This document shows positions 50,888-60,065 of a DNA stretch of 64,000 nt, piece by piece (position 1 is the first letter of the stretch; every line of letters begins with the position of its first letter). The notes beneath the pieces are model-generated. The model made no database searches, was not told the DNA's origin, and saw only the letters and a list, made by a program, of their open reading frames with translations. A program made the position numbers and the translations under genes. Source of the DNA: UBA10649 sp965227045 (GTDB lineage Bacteria; Actinomycetota; Actinomycetes; S36-B12); NCBI GenBank assembly GCA_965227045.1, contig OZ245718.1, forward strand, positions 1 through 64,000, written 5' to 3'.

Positions 50888-51816
50888 AGCGCACCTCCCG
50901 GGTTTCCCGAAGCCGTCAGCTCGAGGAACACCCGTTCGAGGTCACCCGCCTCACCTCGCAGCTCGTGCAGTTCGACGCCGTTCGTGAAGGCGACGTGGCC
51001 GATCTCGTCGGTGCTGAGGCCGGACACGGTGATCGATCCGTCGGCCGTCACGTCGACTGACACCCCGGCGGCCTCGTTGGCCATCGGACGCAGCGCGTCC
51101 GCCAGCTGCTGCGGAGAGGGGGTGCGAACGACGACTCGGGTGCTCGTCGACGACTCGAGGTCCTCCAACGTTCCCGCGTGCACCAGCTGGCCGCGACTGA
51201 TGATGATCACGTCATCGACGGTCTGCTGGACCTCCGAGAGAACGTGGCTGGAGACCAGCACCGTGCGTCCTTCCGCCGCGAGTGCGCGCAGGAACATCCG
51301 CAGCCATGCGATGCCTTCGGGATCGAGGCCGTTCGCGGGCTCGTCGAGGATGAGCACTCCGGGATCGCCGAGAAGTGCGCCCGCCAATGCCAGTCGTTGG
51401 CGCATGCCGAGCGAGTAGCCGCCTACCTTGCGCTTCGCGGCAGCGGTCAGGCCGACCATGTCGATGACGGCGTCGACGCGAGCGTCCTCGACGCCGGCGG
51501 CGGCGGCGACGATGCGCAGGTGGCTGCGCGCCGAGCGGGCCGGGTGAAAACCGCTGGCCTCGAGCGCGGCGCCAATCGAGCGCATCGGGTGCTCAAGTCG
51601 CGGGTAGGTGCTCTCGCCGACCAGTGCGGAGCCCGACGTTGGCGTTACGAGTCCGAGCAGGCAGCGCAAAGTGGTGGTCTTGCCGGAGCCGTTGGGGCCG
51701 AGGAATCCGGTGACGCGACCGGGACGCACCTCGAAGCTCAGGTCGTTCACCGCGGTGACCTTGCCGAACTTCTTGGTGAGGGAGATGACGTGGAGGGGCG
51801 TGCCAACGGTAGTCAC
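50884..51816 (-). CDS. ABC transporter ATP-binding protein
   Basis: The 310-aa ATPase has Walker A GPNGSGKTT, the signature YSLGMRQRLALAGALLG and Walker B VLILDEPANGLDPEG. The C-terminal ~90-residue extension is like that of drug-export ATPases of the DrrA/CcmA type. GTG 51816 is 6 nt after TAACGT (minus, 51828-51823), so the operon starts with a leaderless gene. Confidence 0.94.
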   Translation of the reverse strand: MTTVGTPLHVISLTKKFGKVTAVNDLSFEVRPGRVTGFLGPNGSGKTTTLRCLLGLVTPTSGSALVGESTYPRLEHPMRSIGAALEASGFHPARSARSHLRIVAAAAGVEDARVDAVIDMVGLTAAAKRKVGGYSLGMRQRLALAGALLGDPGVLILDEPANGLDPEGIAWLRMFLRALAAEGRTVLVSSHVLSEVQQTVDDVIIISRGQLVHAGTLEDLESSTSTRVVVRTPSPQQLADALRPMANEAAGVSVDVTADGSITVSGLSTDEIGHVAFTNGVELHELRGEAGDLERVFLELTASGNPGGAL

Positions 51817-51859
51817 GCATCCACGTTATCTGGTCGTGCTCGGCGATACGGTCGGGTCC
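51817..51859. promoter_or_regulatory. Divergent promoters for the ABC operon and the HIT-like gene
   Basis: Minus TAACGT at 51828-51823 (6 nt to GTG 51816) and plus TACGGT at 51847-51852 (7 nt to ATG 51860) share a 43-bp gap. Confidence 0.6.
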
Positions 51860-52471
51860 ATGGACAACGACCAGCGTGGCAGTCAGGCCCGTCGAGGCGA
51901 GGCCCTCGCGGCGACGACGCGGGCAGTAGCGGCGCAGTCTGCTGACGGCCGACTGCCCCTCGGTGAGTCGGTGTCGTGGGACATCTTCCCGTTCGACGGT
52001 GCGATCTCGATCAGGCCGCTCGACGACCCGCAGCTGCCCGAGCCTCCGCTGTCGGGCGCCGGGGGAGTGGACTGCACGGTCTGCGCCCGCGCCACCTCGG
52101 AATCGCTGTGGACCGACGGGCGCTGGACCGTCAGGGAGATGGGCGGCGGCCCGCATCCCCTGCTGACGGTGTTTCTTGAGCCGGTCGAGCATGTCGACCT
52201 CACGGACCTCGACGATGACGGTGCCGCCGACCTCGGCCGTCACATTGTCAGGGTGACTCGCGCGATCCAGACGCTGCCGGGAGTCGGTCGCGTCCACGTC
52301 AATCGTTGGGGCGACGGAGCAGAGCACCTGCACATCTGGTTCTTCGTGAGGCCTGCGGGAATGCTGCAGTTGCGCGGGTCGGGACTCGCCGACTGGTTCG
52401 ACCTGCTCCCACCCATGTCGCAGGAGGACTGGGACTCGGACCTGGCCGACCTGCGGATCGCGCTCGCCTGA
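51860..52471 (+). CDS. HIT-superfamily-like protein
   Basis: The 203-aa protein has a CxxC (VDCTVCARAT) and GVGRVHVNRWGDGAEHLHIWFFVRP, which resembles the HxH segment of histidine-triad nucleotide hydrolases, but the triad appears incomplete (EHLHIWF). Function unknown. ATG 51860 has TACGGT 7 nt upstream (51847-51852), suggesting a leaderless mRNA. It ends 6 bp before the convergent sugar-porter stop. Confidence 0.65.
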   Translation: MDNDQRGSQARRGEALAATTRAVAAQSADGRLPLGESVSWDIFPFDGAISIRPLDDPQLPEPPLSGAGGVDCTVCARATSESLWTDGRWTVREMGGGPHPLLTVFLEPVEHVDLTDLDDDGAADLGRHIVRVTRAIQTLPGVGRVHVNRWGDGAEHLHIWFFVRPAGMLQLRGSGLADWFDLLPPMSQEDWDSDLADLRIALA

Positions 52472-52477
52472 CGTCGA

Positions 52478-53941
52478 TCAGGCGGGAACCTTCACCGCGT
52501 CGGCTTCCTCGCTGATCTGTTCCAGCGACTTGCCCATGGTCTCGGGCACCTTCTTCTTGACGAAGATGATCGACGCGATCGCGAACACCGTGAAGATGCC
52601 GTACGCGATGGTCAGGCTGCGCGCGGCGATCGGTGGGAACGCGCTTGAGACGATGAAGTTCGCGATCCACTGCGCGGATGCCGCAAGAGCGAGCGCGGCG
52701 GCCCGGATGCGGTTCGGGAACATCTCGCCGAGAAGCACCCAGACCACCGGCCCCCAGGACATGCCGAAGAAGACGACGTACGCGTTGAATGCCACGACCG
52801 CGAACGCGGACGATGCGCCGACCAACGACGGCTCCATCCCGCCCTGCCCGTTCGAGACCTGGGGCGCGGTGCCGAAGATGATGGTCAGCGTCGCCAGCAT
52901 CACGACCATGCCGGACGAGCCGAAGAGGAGCAGGCGCTTACGGCCGATGCGGTCGATGAGGGCGATCGCAACGAGGGTCGTGGCCACGTTGACGAAGTTG
53001 GTGATCATCGACGTGAGGAAGGCCTGGTCCTGGCTGAAGCCGACCGACTCCCAGATGAGGTTCGAGTAGTAGAAGACGGCGTTGATGCCGACGAACTGCT
53101 GGAAGGCGCTGAGCAGGATACCGATCCACACGATCGGCATGAGCCCGAAGCGCGGCCCGCGCAGGTCGCTGATCGAGGCCTTGTTCATTCCCTCCATGGA
53201 TCGCTGGATGTCCAGGACCTTTGAGCTCTGGTCGCTGGTGAAGACGGACTCAAGCACCGCCCGCGCCTGATCGAGCTTCCCGCGCTCGACGAGGAATCGT
53301 GGTGACTCCGGGATGCGCAGCGCCATCAGGAAGTACAGCGCCGCCGGGAACAGCATGATGAGGAACATCCAGCGCCAGGCCTCGATGCCGAACAGCCAGT
53401 CCGACGTGGAACTGCCAGCGAGGGAGATGATCACGTAGTTGGTGACGGCGGTGGTGAAGATGCCCAGCACGATTGCGAGCTGCTGAAGCGAGCCCATGCG
53501 TCCGCGCAGCTGCGCGGGGGAGATCTCGGCGATGTACATCGGTGCCACGACACTGGCGACGCCGATCCCGGCGCCGCCGATGAGGCGCCACATCATGAGG
53601 ACTTCGACGTTCGGCGGGAATGCGGTGCCGATCGCGCTGACCGCGAACAAGATCGCGGCGATGAGCATGACGCGGCGTCGGCCGAGCGCATCGGCAAGTT
53701 GGCCGGCGAACCACGCACCGACGGCGGATCCGATGAGCGCGATGGACACGACGAAGGCCATGAGCCCCGAGCCCAGGTTGAACGTCTCGGCGATGGCGGT
53801 GTTGGCACCGTTGATCACGGCGGAGTCGAAGCCGAACAGGAACCCGCCGAGTGCGGCGGTGCTTGCCAGCCGGACGACCCGGCCGGTGCGGTACCCCTCC
53901 GCGGGTCCGTTTGGAGCGAGTACGGGCCCTCCGTGCGCCAT
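52478..53941 (-). CDS. MFS sugar porter, GlcP-like
   Basis: The 487-aa transporter has 12 predicted helices and sugar-porter signatures: GGFLFGFDSAVINGA in helix 1, RGRMGSLQQ, PESPRFL after helix 6, QQFVGINAVFYYS in helix 7, and GPVVWVLLGEMFPNRIRA. It is close to Streptomyces glucose permease GlcP and myo-inositol porters, so it could bring in inositol for the operon at 1-4 kb, although that is inference. ATG 53941 follows GGAGGA; the longer frame to 54022 has no signal. Confidence 0.93.
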   Translation of the reverse strand: MAHGGPVLAPNGPAEGYRTGRVVRLASTAALGGFLFGFDSAVINGANTAIAETFNLGSGLMAFVVSIALIGSAVGAWFAGQLADALGRRRVMLIAAILFAVSAIGTAFPPNVEVLMMWRLIGGAGIGVASVVAPMYIAEISPAQLRGRMGSLQQLAIVLGIFTTAVTNYVIISLAGSSTSDWLFGIEAWRWMFLIMLFPAALYFLMALRIPESPRFLVERGKLDQARAVLESVFTSDQSSKVLDIQRSMEGMNKASISDLRGPRFGLMPIVWIGILLSAFQQFVGINAVFYYSNLIWESVGFSQDQAFLTSMITNFVNVATTLVAIALIDRIGRKRLLLFGSSGMVVMLATLTIIFGTAPQVSNGQGGMEPSLVGASSAFAVVAFNAYVVFFGMSWGPVVWVLLGEMFPNRIRAAALALAASAQWIANFIVSSAFPPIAARSLTIAYGIFTVFAIASIIFVKKKVPETMGKSLEQISEEADAVKVPA

Positions 53942-54048
53942 GGCTTCCTCCGTGAGGTTCGTCACATGAGTCCGGTTCGTGGCCCTTTGGCGGACCGCTG
54001 CCGACCGTAGCGGCAAACCCACCCGAATGGGGGACGTACCCTTATGAG

Positions 54049-55422
54049 GTGAATCCCCTACGTGTCGTCCTCGCGCTAGCTGCGTCCGGTGTCCTCGTGA
54101 CGGCTGTCGCAGTGCCCGCGGGCGCCGTCACAACAGCCACAAAGGCCCCAACAGCCGTCTCGGCCGCAGTCGTGCCCACCGTGCCCACGATCACATCGGT
54201 GATCGGCGGCACTGGCAGCGGCCAGCTCGTGGTCACCTACGCGCCCCCGACGTCCGATGGCGGCACCCCGGTCACCCGCTACGAGATCAGCGTCGACGGG
54301 GGAGTCACCTGGTGGGTGTGCGCACCCACCCCCGGCTCGTGCACCCTGACCAGCCTGAGCAACGGTCGTACCTACTCGGTAGTCCTGCGCGCCGTGAACG
54401 CCATCGGAGCGAGCCTGCCGAGCGCCGCCGCGACCGGAGTGCCCTCGATTCCCGCAGGAGCTGACCCTGACAAGCCGGCCAAGCTGCCGAAGCCGCGAGC
54501 ATGGGTCAACGCCTCCTTCAACGCGGCGAGCAACAGCCTCGGCGTCGACGGCTCGCGGGTGAAGCTCGGCGTCGGCACGCTTCCCCAGCTCACGTTCTCA
54601 CGCGCTATCCCCGACAAGCGCGTCGTCGAGAGCCACCTGATCGTCATGGCGAAGACGCCCGACGGCAAGGAGCGCAAGGTCAAGGGCGCCTGGGGTTGGA
54701 TGGACGATCGCAGCGTCGTGTTCCGCCCGCTCAAGTACTGGCCCGGCCACGCCACGGTCACGATCACGTCGACCCTCGATCGCGCAGTGCTTGGCAAGTC
54801 CGGCAAGACCTACCTTGTGGGCTCGAAGACCCTCGGGACGAGCTACACCTTCAAGACCGCGCGCAAGCTGATCATGAAGGTCGACGGCTCCACCGATCGC
54901 ATGAAGGTCTACATCGACGGCAAGAAGGTCAAGGACTTCGCGGTCTCGCTCGGCAAGGCCGACTGGGAGACGCGCAACGGCGTGAAGGTCATCAGCACCC
55001 AGAAGGAGCCGACCCACACGTACACGAGCACGTCCCTCAACCTCGACCCCGCGGTCGAGACGCCGTACGAGTTGAAGGACATCCCGTGGAACACGCGCCT
55101 GACGCCGACGGGTGAGTTCATGCACTCGGCTCCCTGGGCATACAGCCGTCTCGGCCGCTATAACGGCTCGCACGGCTGCACGAACATGTACGAGGCCGAT
55201 GCGAAGTGGATCTACGACAAGACCATCCCCGGTGACGTCGCGATCTACACGAAGACCGGTGGCGAGATCGTCCCCGCGTGGAACGGTCCCGGCGGTTTGT
55301 GGAACATCACGTGGGACAAGTGGCTGAAGAAGTCCGCGCTCGGCAGTGTCACGGGCAATCCGGACACCACCGACCCGTCGGAGCCCGGCCCCGGCGCCTC
55401 GACCCAGCAGGTCGGCGCCTAG
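54049..55422 (+). CDS. L,D-transpeptidase with Fn3 and Ig-like domains
   Basis: The 457-aa secreted enzyme cross-links peptidoglycan 3-3. It has a signal peptide (about 1-27, ending PAGA-VT), a fibronectin type III domain (about 45-132), an Ig-like domain (about 145-270), and the YkuD catalytic domain with HGCTNM: His375 and Cys377. It ends with a Thr/Pro-rich tail. GTG 54049 lies 6 nt after TACCCT (54037-54042), implying a leaderless transcript. Confidence 0.93.
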   Translation: MNPLRVVLALAASGVLVTAVAVPAGAVTTATKAPTAVSAAVVPTVPTITSVIGGTGSGQLVVTYAPPTSDGGTPVTRYEISVDGGVTWWVCAPTPGSCTLTSLSNGRTYSVVLRAVNAIGASLPSAAATGVPSIPAGADPDKPAKLPKPRAWVNASFNAASNSLGVDGSRVKLGVGTLPQLTFSRAIPDKRVVESHLIVMAKTPDGKERKVKGAWGWMDDRSVVFRPLKYWPGHATVTITSTLDRAVLGKSGKTYLVGSKTLGTSYTFKTARKLIMKVDGSTDRMKVYIDGKKVKDFAVSLGKADWETRNGVKVISTQKEPTHTYTSTSLNLDPAVETPYELKDIPWNTRLTPTGEFMHSAPWAYSRLGRYNGSHGCTNMYEADAKWIYDKTIPGDVAIYTKTGGEIVPAWNGPGGLWNITWDKWLKKSALGSVTGNPDTTDPSEPGPGASTQQVGA

Positions 55423-55474
55423 GCCGATCGGCGCCAGAGCAGCGCTGTCGCCGTGAGGCGGTAGCGTCCCGGAC

Positions 55475-56647
55475 GTGCGGCTCCTTCATACGTCTGACTG
55501 GCATCTGGGCCGCACCCTGCACGGCTTCTCGCTGCGGGAGGCTCAGGAGCAGGCGGTGGGGTTCATCGTCGATCTGGCGATTGCCCGTGAGGTCGACGTC
55601 GTCCTCATCGCTGGCGACGTCTTCGATCGCGCGGTGCCGCCTGTCGAGTCGATCCGCCTGCTGAACTCCGCGCTCGCCCGTCTCGATGCGGCCGGCGTCA
55701 CGACGATCATCACGTCGGGGAACCACGACAGCGGTGACCGTCTGGCCACTTACTCCGGACTGCTACGCGACCGCGTGCGGATCGTCGGTTCGACCGCTGA
55801 CGTCGGCTCGGCAATCGAGATCCGCGACGAGCACGGTCCGGTGGTGATCTACGCGCTGCCCTTCTTGGAGCCCGACGTCGCGCGATACGAACTCGGTGTC
55901 ACGGGTGAGCCGCTCGCACGCAGCCACGAGGCCGTCATGGCTGAGGCATTGCGCCGTGTTGCAGAGGACATCGCAGCACGCAGCGGTCCTCGCGCGATAG
56001 CCGTGGGCCATGCCTTCGTCTTCGGCGGCGGCGCGGATGTCGACGTCACGACGACGAGCGAGCGCGACCTGTCCGTGGGTGGCGTGCAGGTGGTCCACCC
56101 GCGAGGGTTCGCCGGGCATGGTCTGCAATACGTCGCACTCGGGCACCTGCATCGTCCGCACGAAGTGCGCGAGTCCGACCCGGTCATCGCGTACAGCGGG
56201 TCCTTGCTGAGGTACTCGCTGTCCGAGTCCAGTCACGAGAAGTCAGTCGTCATCGCCGACCTCGGGGCGCCGGGCGCGCCAGTCACCATGGAGCGCGTGG
56301 AGCTTCCACGAGGCCGAGGGATGAGTCGCCTCGCAGGCCCGCTCGACGACCTGCTCGGTGACCTGTTCGCGCAGCATCGCGACGACTTCGTCGAACTGGT
56401 CGTCACCGATCCGGAGTACCCCGAGCGAATGCACGCCAGGCTCGACGCAGTCTTCCCGTGGGCGCTGACGAAGGTGCACGAGCCGGTGGACCGACCTGTG
56501 TTGAACTCCGGCGAGCGGGGCGATGCCCGCGGCCGCGATCCGGTCGACGTCATGGCGCAGTTCTTCGTGAAGGTCACCGGACGCGAGCTCACCCGCAGCG
56601 AGGCCGCCGTGCTGCGCAATGTGTACGAGTCTGTGCGGGACTCCTGA
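55475..56647 (+). CDS. sbcD: SbcD, nuclease subunit of SbcCD
   Basis: The 390-aa Mre11-type nuclease shows SDWHLGRT, GDVFDRA, SGNHDSGDR, and VGHAFVFGG plus ALGHLHRPH. It cuts hairpins and protein-blocked ends with SbcC. GTG 55475 is 7 nt after TAGCGT (55462-55467), which supports the start and a leaderless mRNA. The stop overlaps the sbcC start (TGATG). Confidence 0.95.
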   Translation: MRLLHTSDWHLGRTLHGFSLREAQEQAVGFIVDLAIAREVDVVLIAGDVFDRAVPPVESIRLLNSALARLDAAGVTTIITSGNHDSGDRLATYSGLLRDRVRIVGSTADVGSAIEIRDEHGPVVIYALPFLEPDVARYELGVTGEPLARSHEAVMAEALRRVAEDIAARSGPRAIAVGHAFVFGGGADVDVTTTSERDLSVGGVQVVHPRGFAGHGLQYVALGHLHRPHEVRESDPVIAYSGSLLRYSLSESSHEKSVVIADLGAPGAPVTMERVELPRGRGMSRLAGPLDDLLGDLFAQHRDDFVELVVTDPEYPERMHARLDAVFPWALTKVHEPVDRPVLNSGERGDARGRDPVDVMAQFFVKVTGRELTRSEAAVLRNVYESVRDS

Positions 56648-59211
56648 TGCACATTCATCGGCTGGCACTCGGAGCTCTCGGCCCGTTCGCGGGCGAGCAC
56701 GTCATCGACTTCGACGGTCTCGGCGGCAGTGCGCTATTCCTGATCGACGGACCGACCGGAGCGGGGAAGTCAACGCTGATCGATGCGATCGTCTTCGCCC
56801 TGTACGGGGATGTCTCGGGCGCGGCCTCCGATCGGCAGCGACTGCGGTCGGCATTCGCATCGCCGACTGATGAGTCCTATGCCGAACTCGACTTCACGAC
56901 GAGCTTCGGTCGGTACCGGGTGCGCCGGTCTCCGGAGTATGAGCGCGCCAAGCTGCGCAGCGCGGGAACGACGAGGGCTCCAGCCTCGGTGAGCCTCATG
57001 AGATCCACCGGTCCCCAGGCGTGGGAGACCGTCGCCACCCGGCACGACGAGGTTGGGGCCGAGATAACCAGGCTCGTCGGTCTCAACCGAGCCCAGTTCC
57101 TGCAGACGGTCGTGCTGCCGCAGGGTGAGTTCGCCACCTTCCTCGCGGCCGAGAGCAAGGACCGGCAGGCCGTGCTGGAGCGGATCTTCGCGACGGGCCT
57201 GTACTCGCGAATCGAGAGTGCGCTGGAGGAGTCGCGGAAGACCGCCCTGGCATTGCGCGAGGCCGCGGAGCTCGACGTCGCCCGCAGCATCCAGCACGTG
57301 CGCAGCCGGGTGTCTGATGTCGACCTGGAGACGGCGGGCGACCTCGACGCGGAGTCGGAGGCCGTCAGCGCGCAGCTTGACGGGTTTGTCGACGGAGCCC
57401 GTGAGCGGCTGCGAGCCGCGGCAGGCACGCTCGAGACGATCGCCGCCGACCTGAGCACTCTGACCGCGCAGCTCGACGTCGTGGCGGCTCGTGCTTCCGC
57501 GCAGCAGCGCGTCGTCGTCGCGAACGCCGCGCTGGACTCGGCCCGCTCAACCCTGGAGGTCGAGCGGGCCGCGCTCACGTCGGATGCGCACGTCATCGCG
57601 TCGTTCGGCGGGAGCAGCGACGACCCGGCGACGTTGCTCTCGGAGATCGACAGGGTCTCCGGTTCCCTGGACGCAGCGCTCGACGCCGAACGACGGCTCG
57701 CGCTCGACACGGCAGCGCATGGCGAGCGGGAGCGTGGACTGGCCGTGATCGACGAGCGCATCAGGGGCCTGGAGTCCGAGCGCGATGTCGAGGTCCCTGC
57801 GCAGTTGCTCGCCGTGTCGGTCGCGCTACGCGAGGCTGTCGATGCCGCCGCGTCGGCGGCCGGCCAGGCAGCGGGGGTCGAGGCGGACCTGGCCCAGGCA
57901 CGTCTCGACCAGATGGCCGCTGAGCTCGCATCCGCGCTTGCCGACGGCACGCCGTGCGCGGTCTGCGGATCACCGCACCACCCGCGACCTGCCGAGTTCC
58001 TCGGCGAGCCTGTGACGTCCGCCGACGTCGCGGCTGCCGTACGCGCCCGCTCCGTGGCCGACAGCCACCGTCACGCACTCGAACGAGAGTTGACGCGCCT
58101 GCAGACGGTGAGCGCCGACATCACGCCCGTACCTCCCGGACCCGTTCAGATGGCCGTCACCGCGGTCGATCTGACCGCCCAGATCACGCGGTTGCAGGAA
58201 CGGATCGCCAGAATCGAGGCGGCGCTTGGCGCCGCCCGCGATGAGCGCGAGTCGGCTCGTGCGGCTCTCGCGCTTCTCGCTGGCCGAATCGCCGAGCTCC
58301 GCGTCGTCGTCGCGGGCGCACTCGCGGGTTACCCGACCATCTCCGACCGCGCCGCAGTGCTGGCGGCGCTGCGGGCCCGCGTCTCAGCGTTGCTGGTGGC
58401 CGCCGACGCGGTCACCTCGTGCGCCGCGGCGGTTGCGACAGCGGACGCCGAACTCGCTGCCGTGGGCGAGGTCCCTCAACTCGACGCGGCGGCCGCCGAA
58501 CTGCTCTCGCGCCGTCGTGACGAGTTGGCCATCGAGCTTCGCGCGGCCTCGAGTCGCCGAGACGCGACGCGTGACCTGGTTGAGGACCTCCAGGCGCGAG
58601 TGCTGCTGGCCCGGTCGTCGATCGTCCGGCGTGACACCTGCCGCAGCGAGACCGCCGACATCATCACCCTCGCGAACATCGTGCGCGGCGGGGCTGGCAA
58701 TGCCCTCTCGCAGCCGTTGGCGGCATTTGTCGTGCAGACGATGTTCGACGAGGTGCTGGCCTCGGCGAATCGTCGGCTGCGGAGCATGCTCGATGGCCGG
58801 TTCGAGTTGAAGTCGACGGAGGCCGGTACCGGCCGGTCGCGCCTGGGTCTGGGGCTGGGCCTTGAGGTCCTCGACCTACGCACGGATTCCGTTCGGCGCA
58901 CGGCCACCCTCTCGGGCGGTGAGACCTTCTGCGCCTCCCTGGCGCTGGCCCTCGGCCTCGCCGACACGGTGCGCGCGCACTCCGGCGGAGTCGAGATCGG
59001 CATGCTGCTGATCGACGAGGGATTCGGATCACTCGACGGTGACCGGCTCGACGAGGTCATGGCCGAGCTGCTCCGGCTACGTGCGGACGGCCGGACCGTC
59101 GGCGTCATCTCGCATGTCACCGAGATGAAGCGGAGCATCCCCGAGCGGATCGACGTGCAGCCCATGGGCGCGCGACTCGGCAGCACATTGCACGTGTCCT
59201 GGACCGACTGA
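56647..59211 (+). CDS. sbcC: SbcC, Rad50-like ATPase of SbcCD
   Basis: The 854-aa SMC-type ATPase has Walker A GPTGAGKST (residues 35-43), long coiled coils, a zinc hook CAVCGSPHH (Cys437, Cys440), the signature TLSGGETF and Walker B LLIDEGFGSLD near 786-796. It is shorter than E. coli SbcC (1048), owing to shorter coils, as in other actinobacteria. It is coupled to sbcD by one-base overlap. Confidence 0.95.
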   Translation: MHIHRLALGALGPFAGEHVIDFDGLGGSALFLIDGPTGAGKSTLIDAIVFALYGDVSGAASDRQRLRSAFASPTDESYAELDFTTSFGRYRVRRSPEYERAKLRSAGTTRAPASVSLMRSTGPQAWETVATRHDEVGAEITRLVGLNRAQFLQTVVLPQGEFATFLAAESKDRQAVLERIFATGLYSRIESALEESRKTALALREAAELDVARSIQHVRSRVSDVDLETAGDLDAESEAVSAQLDGFVDGARERLRAAAGTLETIAADLSTLTAQLDVVAARASAQQRVVVANAALDSARSTLEVERAALTSDAHVIASFGGSSDDPATLLSEIDRVSGSLDAALDAERRLALDTAAHGERERGLAVIDERIRGLESERDVEVPAQLLAVSVALREAVDAAASAAGQAAGVEADLAQARLDQMAAELASALADGTPCAVCGSPHHPRPAEFLGEPVTSADVAAAVRARSVADSHRHALERELTRLQTVSADITPVPPGPVQMAVTAVDLTAQITRLQERIARIEAALGAARDERESARAALALLAGRIAELRVVVAGALAGYPTISDRAAVLAALRARVSALLVAADAVTSCAAAVATADAELAAVGEVPQLDAAAAELLSRRRDELAIELRAASSRRDATRDLVEDLQARVLLARSSIVRRDTCRSETADIITLANIVRGGAGNALSQPLAAFVVQTMFDEVLASANRRLRSMLDGRFELKSTEAGTGRSRLGLGLGLEVLDLRTDSVRRTATLSGGETFCASLALALGLADTVRAHSGGVEIGMLLIDEGFGSLDGDRLDEVMAELLRLRADGRTVGVISHVTEMKRSIPERIDVQPMGARLGSTLHVSWTD

Positions 59212-59254
59212 GCCACACGCCCGGCGACGACCGCTCGAATGCAAGACTGCCCGC

Positions 59255-60061
59255 GTGGAGAACTTCGAAACGGCGACTGCGGTTGCGGCGCGGTCCGAGG
59301 GCAGTTACTCGTGGACCGTCCCCGCGGGCTGGGCCGTGGGGCGCGGCGCGTGGGGCGGGCTCGTGATCGGGTCGCTCATCAACGCGATCACCGATGCGGA
59401 GGCCGACGGCACCAGAGTGCTCCGCTCGGTATCGGCGGAGATCGCCGCACCGGCGACGGTCGGCGAGCACGAGGTTCTCGTCACGAACCTGCGCCGTGGC
59501 TCGGGGCTGTCGACCTGGGGTGCCACGACGACCAACGCCGACGGCGAGCTCGTCGCTCGACTGACCGCGGTTCTCGCCGCGGACCGCGAGTCCGCCGAGG
59601 GAATGGACTACTCGACCTGGGACCTGCCGAGCGCGCCAGCGGTACCTCCTGCGGCGGAGGTGCCCAGCGTCGACATGGCCGGGCTCGCCCCGGAGTTCGT
59701 CCAGCACCTGGACATCCGCCCGCTGTCCGGCATGGCCTACTCGGGCCACGGCTCCGAGACGCTCGGCTACGTGCGACTGGCCTCGCCGGTCACTCACACC
59801 GCGGCATCGCTCATCGGACTGGTCGACGGCTGGTGGGCGGCCGCAATCGTCACCCTGGACCGCTTCCGGCCGATCGCCACGATCAACTTCTCCGCCAATA
59901 TCCTCGTCGATCCCGCGTCCGTCGGCCCCGATGAACTCCTGCTCCACCACGGCTTCGCGACCGGGTCGCATGCCGGCTTCACCAGCGAGCAGCGTCGCCT
60001 CTGGGGCGCCGATGGCCGACTCATCGTCGACAACCTCCAATCGACCGTCCTGATCAAGTGA
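59255..60061 (+). CDS. Acyl-CoA thioesterase (double hot-dog)
   Basis: The 268-aa protein resembles TesB-like thioesterases: GRGAWGGLVIGSLINA in the first hot-dog and the LIGLVDGWWAAAIV, RPIATINFSANIL pattern in the second. Its natural acyl-CoA is unknown. GTG 59255 has AAGACT 6 nt upstream, a poor -10-like box, and no clear ribosome site. Confidence 0.86.
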   Translation: MENFETATAVAARSEGSYSWTVPAGWAVGRGAWGGLVIGSLINAITDAEADGTRVLRSVSAEIAAPATVGEHEVLVTNLRRGSGLSTWGATTTNADGELVARLTAVLAADRESAEGMDYSTWDLPSAPAVPPAAEVPSVDMAGLAPEFVQHLDIRPLSGMAYSGHGSETLGYVRLASPVTHTAASLIGLVDGWWAAAIVTLDRFRPIATINFSANILVDPASVGPDELLLHHGFATGSHAGFTSEQRRLWGADGRLIVDNLQSTVLIK

Positions 60062-60065
60062 TTGG